NCBI GenBank assembly: GCA_009823395.1 | Contig: CM020502.1 | Location: 27,096,944 to 27,160,943, forward strand | Source: Thamnaconus septentrionalis | Taxonomy: Eukaryota; Chordata; Actinopteri; Tetraodontiformes; Monacanthidae | Direction of reading: 5' to 3' | Length of the DNA: 64,000 nucleotides | Shown: positions 1 to 10,276 of the stretch, piece by piece | Layout: every line of letters starts with the position of its first letter | Position numbering within the stretch: the first letter of the stretch is position 1 | Made by a program: the position numbers and the translations under genes | The notes under the pieces: generated by a model | Told to the model about the DNA's origin: nothing | Seen by the model: only the letters and a program-made list of their open reading frames with translations | Database searches by the model: none

Positions 1-653
<653 letters not shown>

Positions 654-3640
654 CGTCACGTGTACAGCCCCGCCCACACCTGCCTGTGCCCCGCCCCCTC
701 ATCACTTCCTGCTGGTAGTAGTGAGGGGAGTGATGGGACGCCCTTTAATTCCGTCCTGATTATCTCCCACTGACCACATCACACCCGATTAGGAACAAAG
801 TAAACACTGTAAAAACCGACCCGCTAGCGCAGAATAGCTTAGACCTAGTTGTGATTTTGAAGCAAACTGTATTTCATATATAAACACATGCATGAAATAC
901 ATTCTGTGCACCTGTTCTGGCGCTTAAAAGTACCGAGAAGTAGGTAGCGTAGACGTAAAAACCGTGCGAGACTGACTCACCAAAATATACTATCCCACCA
1001 GTAGCAATCCCAAGAGACGGCCTGTAGGGGGGCCGCTTTGCCGAACTTTTTCATTCTGTACGTCGGATACGACCCACTGTGTTCACGGACCGAGGCCAAA
1101 CGCATCACGGGCAAACTTCCAGCGCAGGAAAACAACGGGCCGCTCTGCGAAATCTATGCCAACGGACGTCCGACTGGAGACTTTAACAACAACAATAATA
1201 CATTGTTTTTCTTTTCCTTTCTTTCTTTCGTTCTTTGGTTGTTTTGCATGACAACTTCTCAACTGAGCTGCCCTCAATTCGCTTAGTTTTTTTTTTTCTT
1301 TTTTTACGCAGAGCACGACTTAACGGATTAATTCCCTCTGGTGGTGGAGGAAGAGAAGACGCTGTGTACTATTATTAATATTAACATGATGAATAACTCT
1401 GTTGTTCGCTAAAGAAGCGACCGACCAGCTGGTGGATTCGCACCGACTCAGACTCTCTTTGAAGAAATATTCAAGTCATCGTGTAAATACGGCCCCTGAA
1501 TCATCGCCCCCTCCACTCCCCACAGATCCTTCTTCCCGTTTTTTGGTAAACCCTGTGTACTGTTTCCCCCCTGATGCTCTTTTGGCTGTGCACACCAGTT
1601 TCCTCTGAACGTTTCTCCCAGTTTGTTCCTGCTCTTTGTGTGTGTTTGCATGTTTGATTCGTCCAAAGTCTCCGTTTGGCTTCTGCTGTGCTTTTCTGTG
1701 TAAGTCAGTAGGCCGCAGTTTCGTTGACCCTACTGAAGGAAGCACTCGGGCTTTTTAACGCATCTTTAAACTTACATTTTTTTTAGTTTCACCACAGCCA
1801 AATTCAAAATATTTCTACAGTAGAAGTAGATGTGAGTTTCTACAAGTTGAAGTTGATTAAAAACGCAGCAAAGTCACCTCTTGCTGTTGAATTCTACCAC
1901 AGGTAATAAACAGCCGCAGGTTTAATTCAACAGAAACAAAGGGAGAAATATGTCACAGCGGATGTCACGAAAAAATAGCCCCTCACACAAAAACTATCGC
2001 TGAGAAATGAATGAATCCCCAAACATCCAGAAAAACAAGTTTCCAGATTGTTTGGTATTGATTTAAAGTTACTTTTTGCAACAGTTTGTGAAATACAAAT
2101 TACACACAGAGGTCTCAGAATGTCATAAATCCACTTTATGATCCCAGGAAAAATATATTTTCGCTGCTAACGTTAAAACATTGTATGTTTAACCTTTTTG
2201 AAGGAAAGCAATATTTCACTCTTGTTCAGACAGGTAACGTGTGACTGCAGAAGGGAACAGCGGGATTGACAGAGTGTCTCATGAATGTAATGACGCAATG
2301 TAAAATATTTTGCAAGACGTGCAATGTTGTCCAGCAACAAACCAAAAAAAAAAAAACCACACACACATGCACAAGTACAAGTACCATGCAAATGTCTGTG
2401 TTGTGTTCTGCTCATAAATCAAATGTCCGTATATTGTAGCTGAAAATTCTTTGTTGTTTTCCAACCAAAAATCAAAGCTATAAGACAGAGGTAGGTGTAG
2501 AAAAAGTTTGACTGCTGTGTAAATAGTGAGAAAAGACGACAGATCACAAGAGTTTATCCTACATTTTATTTTAATACCAGTTGCCGCGTAGCATCAGATA
2601 CACAATTATTTTTCCATTACACTGCTATTTTGTGTTACAAAGGTCAGGGAAGGGGGTTTGTGCAGAAAGGACTATTTAAAGTGGGAAAAACAAGCAATAT
2701 TAACATACATTTGTATGAATTCAGTGAACAAAAGTAACGGAAAGCAGCGCTTTAGTTTACAATGTGAAATGAAAGACGTGTGCAGGAGGAGACAACTGAA
2801 ATATTCATACTCAAAAATGAAATTTGAATTATTTTTTATCATTATTTTTACATTTCATGCTGCCAGTGCTGATTTTAACACAACTGCTATGTGAAGTTTA
2901 TGGTTTAGCAGCAGAATTTGCCTCCACTACACTGAAAAGCCCTCTTTTCAAACAGGCACTTGGTGTTGTGAAGGTGAAAATGCTGCCAAACAATGCAAAC
3001 CGTGCTGCAAAGCGGACCCACCATGATGTCAAAGCACCTGCCTGGTGCCCGAGTCACTGTAGCCTCACTGAGTTTTAGTGGTCGTGTTGTGGTAAAGCGT
3101 GACGAGGCTCCAGAGCGAGCTGAAAGACCGTCTGCCTGTTGGGTTTTGGTTTTTTGTTTGTTAGCTTTGCTTGCTGTTAGGCTAGAAGCTAGTCTAACTT
3201 CAGCTGGTTTGTGATTGGAGGCCGAAGGCAGTGGTTTTGCATGACTCCTCTCGTTTATTGTCGCTGAGAATGTGCTTCGTACACCAGCTCTTGTCCCACA
3301 AACACTTGACTCCCTCTGCTTTCCGTCCCGAAATGATTTGCCTGCGTGTTTTGTCCCTAGTAATAAACCACCAACTGACGTAACCGCAGCGTAAACATGC
3401 ATGGGTAGGGGACTGGGAGGGAGGACTTTTTGCTATAATTTTTTCCCCACTCCTTTTGAAGAGAACATGTATATTGTACAAAATATATAAATATATATGA
3501 AATATAAATTATACATGGTGTGAGATGACAGGGATGTGATGGAGTTTAACAACTGCAAAGGAATGTTACACTCGTGCTACACTTAATGTGGTTCCATGAC
3601 ATGCTTTTGTGGACAACCAATAAACGACCAGAGTTTAAAG
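654..3640 (+). other. Long 3' untranslated region of the ankyrin/BTB gene
   Basis: No convincing coding exon lies between the stop codon at 653 and the next gene. The sequence is AT-rich from about 1.8 kb onward and ends in a strong polyadenylation signal with a GT-rich stretch after it. Earlier possible signals occur near 1906 and 3362, so shorter forms are possible. The UTR assignment is inference from strand, position and the terminal signal. Confidence 0.5.
3619..3624 (+). terminator. Polyadenylation signal AATAAA of the ankyrin/BTB gene
   Basis: A canonical AATAAA is followed, 15-60 bases later, by a GT-rich tract (TGTGTCCTGTGTCTTCTTGTG), which is the expected downstream element. It is the last good signal before the next gene begins. 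Confidence 0.6.
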
Positions 3641-4146
3641 CCGATGTGTCCTGTGTCTTCTTGTGTGCTGACGTGTTTGTTGTGCTTCAGATTTTTTCCC
3701 CGTCGCTATTTACATCCTGGCTGGACAGAGTTTTTACTTGATATTTCCATACATCACTTTTCTAAATGAATCATCAAATCTTCTCAACTTCCATTAGCAA
3801 CCACTAGAGGGTAGTAATGGCCGCAGGAGAATAAACCTCGCACTGTAAAGATTATTTAATAAACAGTGAAGAAGCGACGCTGTTCAAATTTTATCAGACG
3901 AATCTTATTTTTCCTTGAACACAAATAACAAAGTTAGTGTCGAAGGGAAAATGGCAATTTTTCCAAAGAAACGAGCCTGTAAGGGACACCGGCTACACGC
4001 GCTGCTCACTGCACATGCGCACTCTCTCCACAGAACTCGAGCCGCCCTTCCTCCCCGCCAGCCAAGCACCGCAGGGTCGAGCCGTTGTAGTCTCACAACA
4101 ACCTCGAGTTCCTTTTTCTCCTACGCCGGACATTCTGTTGGCCGAC
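3640..4146 (+). promoter_or_regulatory. Short spacer and probable CpG-rich promoter / 5' UTR of the TIN2-like zinc-finger gene
   Basis: The first half is plain AT-rich spacer. From about 3960 the sequence turns CpG-rich and holds a CATGCGCA motif near 4013 resembling an NRF1 half site. There is no TATA box close to the first coding exon. The start of transcription cannot be placed from sequence alone. Confidence 0.4.
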
Positions 4147-7100
4147 ATGGAGAGCCCAAGTCGTGTTGAACACGGTGAGCAAGTTAGACGCCAAACGGTG
4201 GCGCCGAACGCGACTTATTAGGTTTTATTTTGCATTGTGTGCGCCCGATTTCGAACATGGCGTACCCCGCTCCGTGATGGCGGTGGCTTTGTGCCAACGG
4301 AAGCCGCTTTACGGCGGCTACAAGCTTGATAGCTTATCCGAGCCAACTATTATTATTTATTTACTTATCTATACAGAAACAAGAAACAAAATATTTCTTC
4401 CAGAGCCGAGTGTGACATATCACATGCTACTGCTAGTTACCAATAAAACGACAAGCTCCGTGACGCCCGTCATATCCGCCTTCTGGCACCAGAGTAGACT
4501 GTAGAGCCAACTGGGTAGCTAAAAACAAACACACCGGGATTGCACTCTTTTTGCAGACTTGATTAGCGGAATAATCCCCGGCAAAGAAAGACAAGGCAAC
4601 GCGTGTTTCGTCCGCTGGGTGGACGAGGGAATGCCATGCTCAAAAACTGCTTAGTTCCCGGTTTGATCAACTTGTTTAGCCTCCGAAAAAAAGTCACGAC
4701 TCCCGCCGCCATGTTTACCGGAACAGCTCGTGTGTGCGGTGTTTTGGCTAAATTACGACACGGGTGCAGGTCCCTGAAGGCAGCACGCGTTGTCGGTTAT
4801 CAAGCAGTTGTTTGTAGTGCCAAAATAATGCTTGTTAAAAGTGCAGTATTTACATTACAAGTATATTGCGTTTTAAAAACACAATTGTTGTTAGTTTTCA
4901 TGATGACTGTAGTTTATTTGCGTGTCTCTTTTGATCATCTATGAATTTATCTATTTCTAAGCTCCTCTAGCAATATTTCTTACTAAAATTGCATTATTTT
5001 TTTTTTTTTTTTTAAGTTACTGTCACTGCAAAGGGCCACGCTGGCTACATCACAGTCACGTCTTAAACAACCTGCCAGGATGATGTGCGTCTGATTTCCA
5101 CTCTGACCACCAATGCATTTCTCTTCTTTTTCTCTCCCTCACCACCACCACAGACTCTCCTCTCCTGCTGCCGGCTCTCCGCCTCTTCATCCCTCCCCTC
5201 CGCCTGGTGTCGGCGGCCATGTGGCATGTGGTGCAGAGGGGCAGCGTGCAGGACTACGGCATGGTGGAGGAGTTTGTCAGCACCGTGTCCGAGATGGTTC
5301 CCGAGCTGCTGAATGCGGATCAGAAGGCTCAGCTCCTGCTGGGACTCAGAGCGCGGGTAGGAGTCGATGCGTGTCAGCCTTCAAAAACTTAAATAAGGGG
5401 GATTTGAGCTGCGAAAAACGAGTTTATAGCCACTGTTGGAAATTGATGACGTTGAATCAAGTTTCGATGCTAAATCTGCCGGGCGAAGATGTGTGAGTTC
5501 ACTTCACCCTCACTCTCACTTCCCCCACCAACCCTGTGTTGTTGCAGGTGGTGCTGGAGCTGTGTCGGTCCAAGCAGGTGACGGACAGAGAGACCGTCGA
5601 CATGCACCTGGAACGGATCAGGAGCCTCGTGTCCACCTGGGCAGCACAGGTGAGCTGCCCTGATACATGCCTGGCAGTTTATCACATTCTTTTTTCTTTT
5701 TTTTTTGTCTCGTTTTGTTTCCTTACGCAACGTCTGCGTCGTATTTTCACTTCAGCCCTGTTTCGCCGAGGTCGAGTTTCCAGAATCCACTTTTGTGGAT
5801 CAGGTTGAGTTGTTGCTGAAGGACCCGGAGGAAAAGGAGAGATACTTCCAGGTGAGCGCCGCAGTCCAAAAACCAGAGATGAGCCGATCCTCACTTGACT
5901 CAACTGAACGTTAATTGGCTCTTTTCTTTCAAGGACGTCTTTCCCGCCGACTTTGGCCTCGAGTACGACGGCGCTCTGCAGATGCTGATGCTGGATTTCT
6001 TGTCCAGGCTGGAAAAGCTTCTCCCAGTACCAGACATTCAGCAGGTACTGGAGCCGCTTTGCAAAACAGCACACACACGTTGAGCCAACTTCTCAGCCTG
6101 CAGCATCCAAATCTGTTGTTTTTTTTCTGACTTCCCCACCACAGACGGCGTCCCTGCTCAGCGCTGTCCCCGCAGCCCTGGAGGAGTGTGTGCACTCCGT
6201 CCCTGACCCGCCACACCTGAGGACGGTGCTCGCCTACCACACCACACTGGGACACTTTGACCTCAGCGGTGAGTCCGTCTTCTCCGCTTCTGTCTCGTGT
6301 GTGTTGTTCTGAGACGCGTACAGCTCGCGGGAGGCAGAGGTGCGCTGTCCCGTCGTTCCCGCCGCCTCATCGCTGAGATTTTACAATTTGAAATGTTTTC
6401 CATTTTCGTTGGTACGTTTTGAAAAGCTGCAGTCGGAATGATTTCCCGCTGGCTCGCTGTGTAACCGGATCCAGTCGGCATCTTCTGAGGAGCAAGAGGC
6501 GGATTTAGCTGTGACGAGGAAACAGGAAGTTGCTGCAAGCATGTAAACAGTGTCTGTTTGAGTCTGGCCACAACTGGACAACATCTCCTCATTAGAAGAA
6601 GAGTAAAGAACTAACAGCATTTCTCCACTCCTGACTGGCTTTGGACACGGTTAAACTCCGCCCTCCCTCGCCGCTCGCCGCCAGGCGCCCATCACACCGA
6701 GAGGAAGCCTCACTCTCATACAGAGAAAACAGATTTGCCCTCAGTCAAAGTGTTTTTCCAGGGAATTTTCCCTTTGAAAACACTGTCTGCGGGCTCTTTC
6801 CCACACGGATGTTTCGTATAAATCCCACGGATGTGAAATGGTTCCGGTCTGGTCGCTAACAGGGTTGTTGTCTCTCCTGCAGATGAGACCCAGACCCTGC
6901 CCTCCTCCTTCGGGAACTGCATCCTCTCCTCGCTGTCACTGCCCCAGCTGGAGAAGCTGGTGATCCACGCCGAGCAGCTGCAGCTGCACCCGCCGGCCGA
7001 GCAGATGGACGGCTGCGTGGCCGTGCAGGTGGAGGGCGAGACGGTCACGCTGCTGGACTACATTCAGATCGAGCAGCCGTCGGCGCTGCTGGACTCTGAA

Positions 7101-9737
7101 GAGCACGAGGAGCTCAACGGCGAGGAGAAGGATGCCGGCAGCGGCGGCGAGGAGGAGGACGACGACGCCCTGAAGCCGGCGGCGTTCCAGCCGTTGAAGC
7201 AGAGCAAGAGGCTGCAGCTGAAGAGGAAGGCTGGGGGGGCGGCGGCAGAGGAGGAGGAGGAGGAGGAGGAGGAGGATGAGGACAACGAGAAAGAGTGCAA
7301 ACCCAAGAGGCAGCGCAAGAAATACCCCGGTGACAAGACGTGTCCCGTGTGCCGCAAGGCCTTCCTGCGGGCGGCGGCCATGCGGCGCCACATGGAGACA
7401 CACTCGGCCAACCGCGACCTCAAGTACAAGTGCGAGAACTGCGACAAGCGCTTCCGGGACCACTACGACATGAGGCGGCACAACATGCGCGTCCACGAGA
7501 AGGACGAGGCCAACAACGGCTTCAAGGACGAGGAGCCGGTAGGGGGCGCCGACGAGGAGGAGGCGGCGGCGGACACCAAGAACTGCGGCCTGTGCGGGAA
7601 ATACTTTGCCCGCCACATGGACATGGAGCGACACATGAAGTCGCACTCGGAGGAGCGGCCGTACAGCTGCGCCTACTGCCAGAAGAAGTTCAAGAACCTG
7701 TACGTCCTCAAGAGGCACCAGAAGGAGATCTGCAAGAGCCGCGAGCTGAAGAGGGCGGGGCGGAAGGAGGGGGCGGGGACGGGGTCGCAGCAGCAGCTGC
7801 AGCAGCCCCACCCTCACTCCGAGGGCCCGGCCGAGGGCAAGGTGTGCCCCATCTGCAGCCGCGTGCTGCCGTACTCGGCCGACATCGCCAAGCACCTGCG
7901 CTCGCACACGGAGGAGCGGCCGTTCGTCTGCCTGGCCTGCGAGAAGGGCTTCAAGTACCGCGACACGCTGAAGAAGCACCAGATCATCCACGGCCACGAG
8001 GGCGTCAAGGAGGAGCAGAGCAAGACGGTGGAGCAGATCCTGGCCGAGGCCGGTGGCGGTGGAGATGCCAACAAGTCGGCGGCGGCGGAGGAGGAGCCGC
8101 CCTCCTCTTCCTCCTCGCCGCCGTCGACTGTTCAGAGCGCCCCCAGGAGGGGGCCCAAGGTGTGCCCGGTGTGCGCCCGCTCGTTTGACAGCGTGAAGAC
8201 GCTCAACCGCCACGTGCAGTGCCACACGGAGGAGCGGCCGTACCACTGCGTCCACTGCAAGAAGCGCTTCAAGCACGTGCACGGCCTCAAGCGCCACCAG
8301 ATCTACGCCGTCTGCCACAAGAAGGCGCCGCGCTTCCCCTGGAAGAGGGAGGGGAGGGCGGGCGCCACCGCCGCCGTCGACCCGGCCGACGACCAGCAGG
8401 GGGCGCAGTCCAAGGTCCCCGTGTGGTGCTCCAACTGCGGGCAGCAGTTCGAGAGTCCGTCGGCGCTCAAGCAGCACCAGGAGGAGGCGTGCGAAGAGGC
8501 GGCGGCGGGCGGCGAGGCGCCGCGCTGCGCCGACTGCGGCAAGGAGTTCAAGAGTGTGACGCTGCTCAAGGTGCACCGGCGCATCCACGACCCGCTCTAC
8601 TGCCAGGAGTGCGGCAAGATCCTGGCCAGCGAGGCCGCCTTCGAGCGCCACAAGCTGATGCACCGGCCCATGGCGTGCGGCATGTGCGGCCGCAGCTTCA
8701 CGCTGCTGCGGCGCCTGCGCGAGCACTACCAGCGGCAGCACGACTTCGCCGGGCCGTACCCGTGCGGCCAGTGCGGCAAGTGCTTCGCGCAGCTCTCCTA
8801 CCTGGCCGTGCACCAGCGCATCCACCAGGGCGACTTCCCCTACGGCTGCCACCTGTGCCCGGACAAGTTCCGCTCGTCCAACTGCCTGAAGGTGCACCTG
8901 CGCAAGCACACGGGCGAGAAGCCCTTCCTGTGCTGGCAGTGCGGCAAGCGCTACCGCTCGGCCTCGGAGCTGACGGTGCACGTGGGCACGCACTCGGAGG
9001 CGCGGCCGTGGGCGTGCGGCCAGTGCGCCGCCGCCTACCGCACCAAGCTGCAGCTGAGCAGCCACGTGGAGCAGGTGCACGTGGGCGTGCGCTACCCGTG
9101 CCGCGCCTGCGGCAAGCAGTTCATGAAGGAGACGTCGCTCAAGCGGCACCAGCTGACGCACACGGGCGAGCGGCCGCACCAGTGCCCCGTGTGCGGCAAG
9201 ACCTTCCTCACGGCCAACGAGCTGCGGCTGCACAACCGCTACCACACGGGCGAGCGGCCGTACAAGTGCGAGCAGTGCGGCAAGGCCTTCATCCAGTCGG
9301 GCTACCTCAAGTCGCACATGCGCATTCACACGGGCGAGAAGCCCTTCAAGTGCGACGTGTGCGACAAGGGCTTCCGCCTCTCCTACCACATGAAGAAGCA
9401 CCGGCGGACGCACGCGGCTGCGGCAGCTGCCACGGCAGCAGCGGCAGCTGCCACCGCCAAGGCCTACAACTCCAAGGACTGCGGCCTGGGCTTCCTGGGC
9501 AAGAAGTTGCTGGGCACGCACGCGCTGACGCACTGTGTGAAGGTGGACTGTGTGAAGCTGGAGTTCCGTGGGAGGCCGGAGGCGGGAGGAGCTGGAGTTC
9601 CGCAGGAGGAGGAGGAGCAGGAGGAGGCGCAGGAGGAGGAGCAGGAGGAGGCGCAGGAGGAGGAGCAGGAGGAGGAGCAGGAGGAGGAGCAGGAAGGATC
9701 GTCATCAGGGTTTTATCAGCTGTTTGCCAAAAAATAG
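4147..9737 (+). CDS. TIN2-like (TINF2 N-terminal domain) protein fused to about 20 C2H2 zinc fingers
   Basis: Seven coding exons: 4147-4174, 5154-5356, 5548-5649, 5756-5851, 5934-6044, 6145-6268 and 6883-9737, all phase-consistent, giving 1172 residues. Residues about 10-215 are helical and resemble the TRFH-like N-terminal domain of the shelterin protein TIN2. The best stretches are ALRLFIPPLRLVSAAMWHVV, LLGLRARVVLELC and LDFLSRLEKLLPVPDIQQ, matching the human TIN2 order ALRF..W.VV, GLKAKVVVEL and LFEYLCQLEKALPTPQ. I see no TIN2 TRF1-binding motif (FxLxP). An acidic region follows (about 290-357), then C2H2 fingers from residue 375 to 1066. Fingers 4 and 9 end in Cys instead of the last His. 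Several linkers are H(S/T)EERP rather than HTGEKP. A poly-Ala stretch follows the last finger, then a degenerate finger-like piece and a Glu/Gln-rich tail. Finger arrays of this type bind DNA, so a nuclear role is likely. Partner and target are unknown. Confidence 0.88.
7243..7276 (+). repeat. (GAG)n trinucleotide tract coding for poly-Glu
   Basis: A run of GAG/GAA/GAT codons encodes the acidic stretch between the TIN2-like domain and the first zinc finger. It is coding, in frame, and likely to vary in length between individuals. Confidence 0.7.
9601..9692 (+). repeat. GAGGAGCAG/GCG coding minisatellite (Glu/Gln-rich tail)
   Basis: Imperfect copies of a short unit made from GAG, CAG and GCG codons encode the repeating EEEQEEAQ pattern just before the C-terminus of the TIN2-like zinc-finger protein. 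All units are multiples of three bases, so length changes would stay in frame. Confidence 0.75.
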
Positions 9738-9898
9738 TTCCCTTTTTTTCCATTTCTGTTTTTGGTACTCACTTTGATTGACTTCTTGGTTTGACCAACT
9801 TGTGAAAGTCCTGCAACGCCACCAAGACTTTGTGATGCTGGTTTTGTTTCTCATGGCCAGTGAATTTGCTTCCGCTCGCATTTGCTCGGCTCTTTGGA

Positions 9899-9904
9899 AA
9901 TAAA
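9899..9904 (+). terminator. Polyadenylation signal AATAAA of the TIN2-like zinc-finger gene
   Basis: A canonical AATAAA lies 162 bases after the stop codon, giving a short 3' UTR. It is followed by the T/G-rich stretch TCTGTTTGGGTTTTGACTTT. Confidence 0.7.
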
Positions 9905-9989
9905 ATATTCCTCAAATGGAAATCTGTTTGGGTTTTGACTTTAGGACATCATTCGAGGTACTCGAGGTTAATGTTGGTTATTGTCTGTC

Positions 9990-10276
9990 TGCGTGGTGGT
10001 ACAGTGGTTAGCGCTGCCGCCTCACAGCAAGAAGTCGTGGGTTCAATTCCCGGCCTGGGACCTTTCTTTGTGGAGTTTGCTTGATCTCCACGTGTCTGCA
10101 TGGGTTCTCTCCCGGTTCTGAATTGGAAACTCCAAATTATGTGTCTGTGTTTGAGCAGGAATGGTTGTTTGTCTCTGTGTGGCCCTGTGATGACTTGTCA
10201 AGGGGGTCGCCCTGCCTTCGCCCTCTGACAGCTGGGAGGCCGCGGGGGTCTGCTGGTATTGAAGACGGATGGATTG
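9990..10276 (+). mobile_element. tRNA-derived SINE
   Basis: The 5' part reads like a tRNA gene promoter: an A-box-like stretch (TGGTACAGTGGTTAGCGCTG) and a B box (GGGTTCAATTCCC). It is followed by the familiar fish SINE body (GTGGAGTTTGCTTGATCTCC, then CATGGGTTCTCTCCCGG) and an end near GAAGACGGATGGA. The copy has diverged and is probably old. It sits just after the zinc-finger gene's polyadenylation site. Confidence 0.8.

Noticed and set aside
6936..9533. An 865-codon open frame on the minus strand
   Set aside because: It is the mirror of the zinc-finger exon. High third-position GC removes stop codons on the other strand. The translation is repetitive Leu/Ala/Val/Arg without domains.
8219..9781. 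A 520-codon plus-strand frame overlapping the zinc-finger exon
   Set aside because: It is an out-of-frame shadow with the 28-residue finger period showing through as Ala/Arg/Gly/Pro repeats. The finger frame is the real one.
9990..10070. A tRNA gene at the B-box sequence
   Set aside because: The tRNA-like head cannot form a proper cloverleaf and continues into a SINE body; it is a SINE. The same holds for 32623-32700.
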